Shown here: positions 20,069-20,394 of the stretch, piece after piece
Numbering within the stretch: the stretch's first letter is position 1
How the letters are laid out: every line of letters starts with the position of its first letter
Source of the DNA: DASRHY01 sp046765875
GTDB taxonomy: Bacteria > Actinomycetota > Actinomycetes > Propionibacteriales > Kribbellaceae
Assembly: GCA_046765875.1 (NCBI GenBank)
Contig: JBKPSJ010000199.1
Coordinates: forward strand, 1 to 20,394
Direction of reading: 5' to 3'
Length of the DNA stretch: 20,394 nucleotides
The notes under the pieces: generated by a model
Databases searched by the model: none
What the model saw: the letters and a program-made list of their open reading frames with translations, nothing else
What the model was told of the DNA's origin: nothing
Program-made: the position numbers and the translations under genes

Positions 20069-20394
20069 ATGGCGCTCGTCTACTTCGATGCGAGCGCACT
20101 GGTGAAGCTTGTCCTCCCGGAACGCGAGGACGACATCGCAGTCGCGGTCTGGAACGGGTGCGACCTCGCCCTCTCGAGCCGATTGGTGTACTCAGAGGTC
20201 TGTGCCGCTCTCGCCGCGGCATATCGCAGTGGTCGCCTCGATGCTTCGGGCCTTAGGCGTGCGCTGCAGCGATGGGATGAGTACTGGCTCGAAATCTGGC
20301 CGATCGAGCTGACCGAGGAGGTGGCACAGGACGCGGGACGACTGGTCGCTGCATACGCTCTGCGTGGAGCCGAGGGGGTCCACCTGGCCAGCGT
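20069..20394 (+). CDS. PIN-domain toxin, cut by the window end
   Basis: The ATG at 20069 begins a PIN nuclease that is open to the window edge (108 codons seen). YFDASALVKL gives D7 as the first active-site acid, and E43 in VYSEVCAAL is the second. The third position, usually Asp in a GADAVHLA-type motif, is E102 in RGAEGVHLAS, so the acid is kept but with a longer side chain. It would cleave RNA and be held by the Phd-like antitoxin 10 bp upstream. The C-terminal part with the fourth acid lies outside the window. Confidence 0.85.
   Translation, partial: MALVYFDASALVKLVLPEREDDIAVAVWNGCDLALSSRLVYSEVCAALAAAYRSGRLDASGLRRALQRWDEYWLEIWPIELTEEVAQDAGRLVAAYALRGAEGVHLAS

Overview
The window is GC-rich DNA with tightly packed genes on both strands, GTG starts, GTGA/ATGA stop-start overlaps, F420/LLM-type oxidoreductases, an EfeUOB iron-uptake operon behind DtxR/IdeR-like boxes, and many TAnnnT elements 6-7 bases before start codons. 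This points to an actinomycete. The protein style resembles Kribbella or other Nocardioidaceae, but that is an impression and not a search result. No rRNA, tRNA, CRISPR array or insertion sequence was seen.

Layout. 1-840 (+): remains of an NCS2 purine/xanthine permease carrying an in-frame TAG, one frameshifting deletion and one in-frame deletion. 917-2698 (-): a CDF zinc-type cation exporter behind an LLM-class oxidoreductase. 2720-4056 (+): an MFS exporter whose promoter holds a 26-bp dyad and a predicted nine-codon leaderless leader ORF that overlaps the MFS GTG start; a perfect 11-bp hairpin closes it. 4061-6370 (-): a secreted thermolysin-family (M4) metalloprotease with C-terminal Ig-like and beta-sandwich domains. 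6540-8027 (-): a fusion of a Pnkp-like 5'-OH polynucleotide kinase module to an LLM oxidoreductase, divergent by 32 bp from 8060-8623 (+), an RNA 2',3'-cyclic phosphodiesterase (ThpR). 8615-11970 (+): iron boxes and efeU-efeO-efeB. 12011-12648 (+): an AbrB/PIN VapBC pair. 12658-13823 (+): a predicted 28-residue one-helix membrane peptide overlapping an uncharacterised multi-pass membrane protein. 13705-15593 (-): an ArsR-like regulator and its MFS transporter, overlapping the previous gene tail-to-tail by 119 bp. 15716-18438 (+): a small HTH-like protein, a Methyltransf_32-type methyltransferase, and a signal-peptide/TM-anchored propeller-like protein. 18517-19650 (-): phosphoserine aminotransferase serC. 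19757-20394 (+): a Phd/YefM antitoxin with operator and a PIN toxin cut by the window edge.

How the genes work together. The efe genes form a complete ferrous/ferric iron importer (permease, periplasmic-type iron-binding lipoprotein, Tat-exported DyP peroxidase) with an iron-repressor signature at its promoter. The ArsR-MFS pair looks like a self-regulated exporter unit, with palindromes sitting on the -35 region. The most unusual material is the kinase-LLM fusion beside ThpR, which puts two RNA end-processing chemistries back to back, and two predicted leaderless short ORFs whose stops overlap the starts of membrane proteins. Everything here is read by eye; family names rest on motif recognition.
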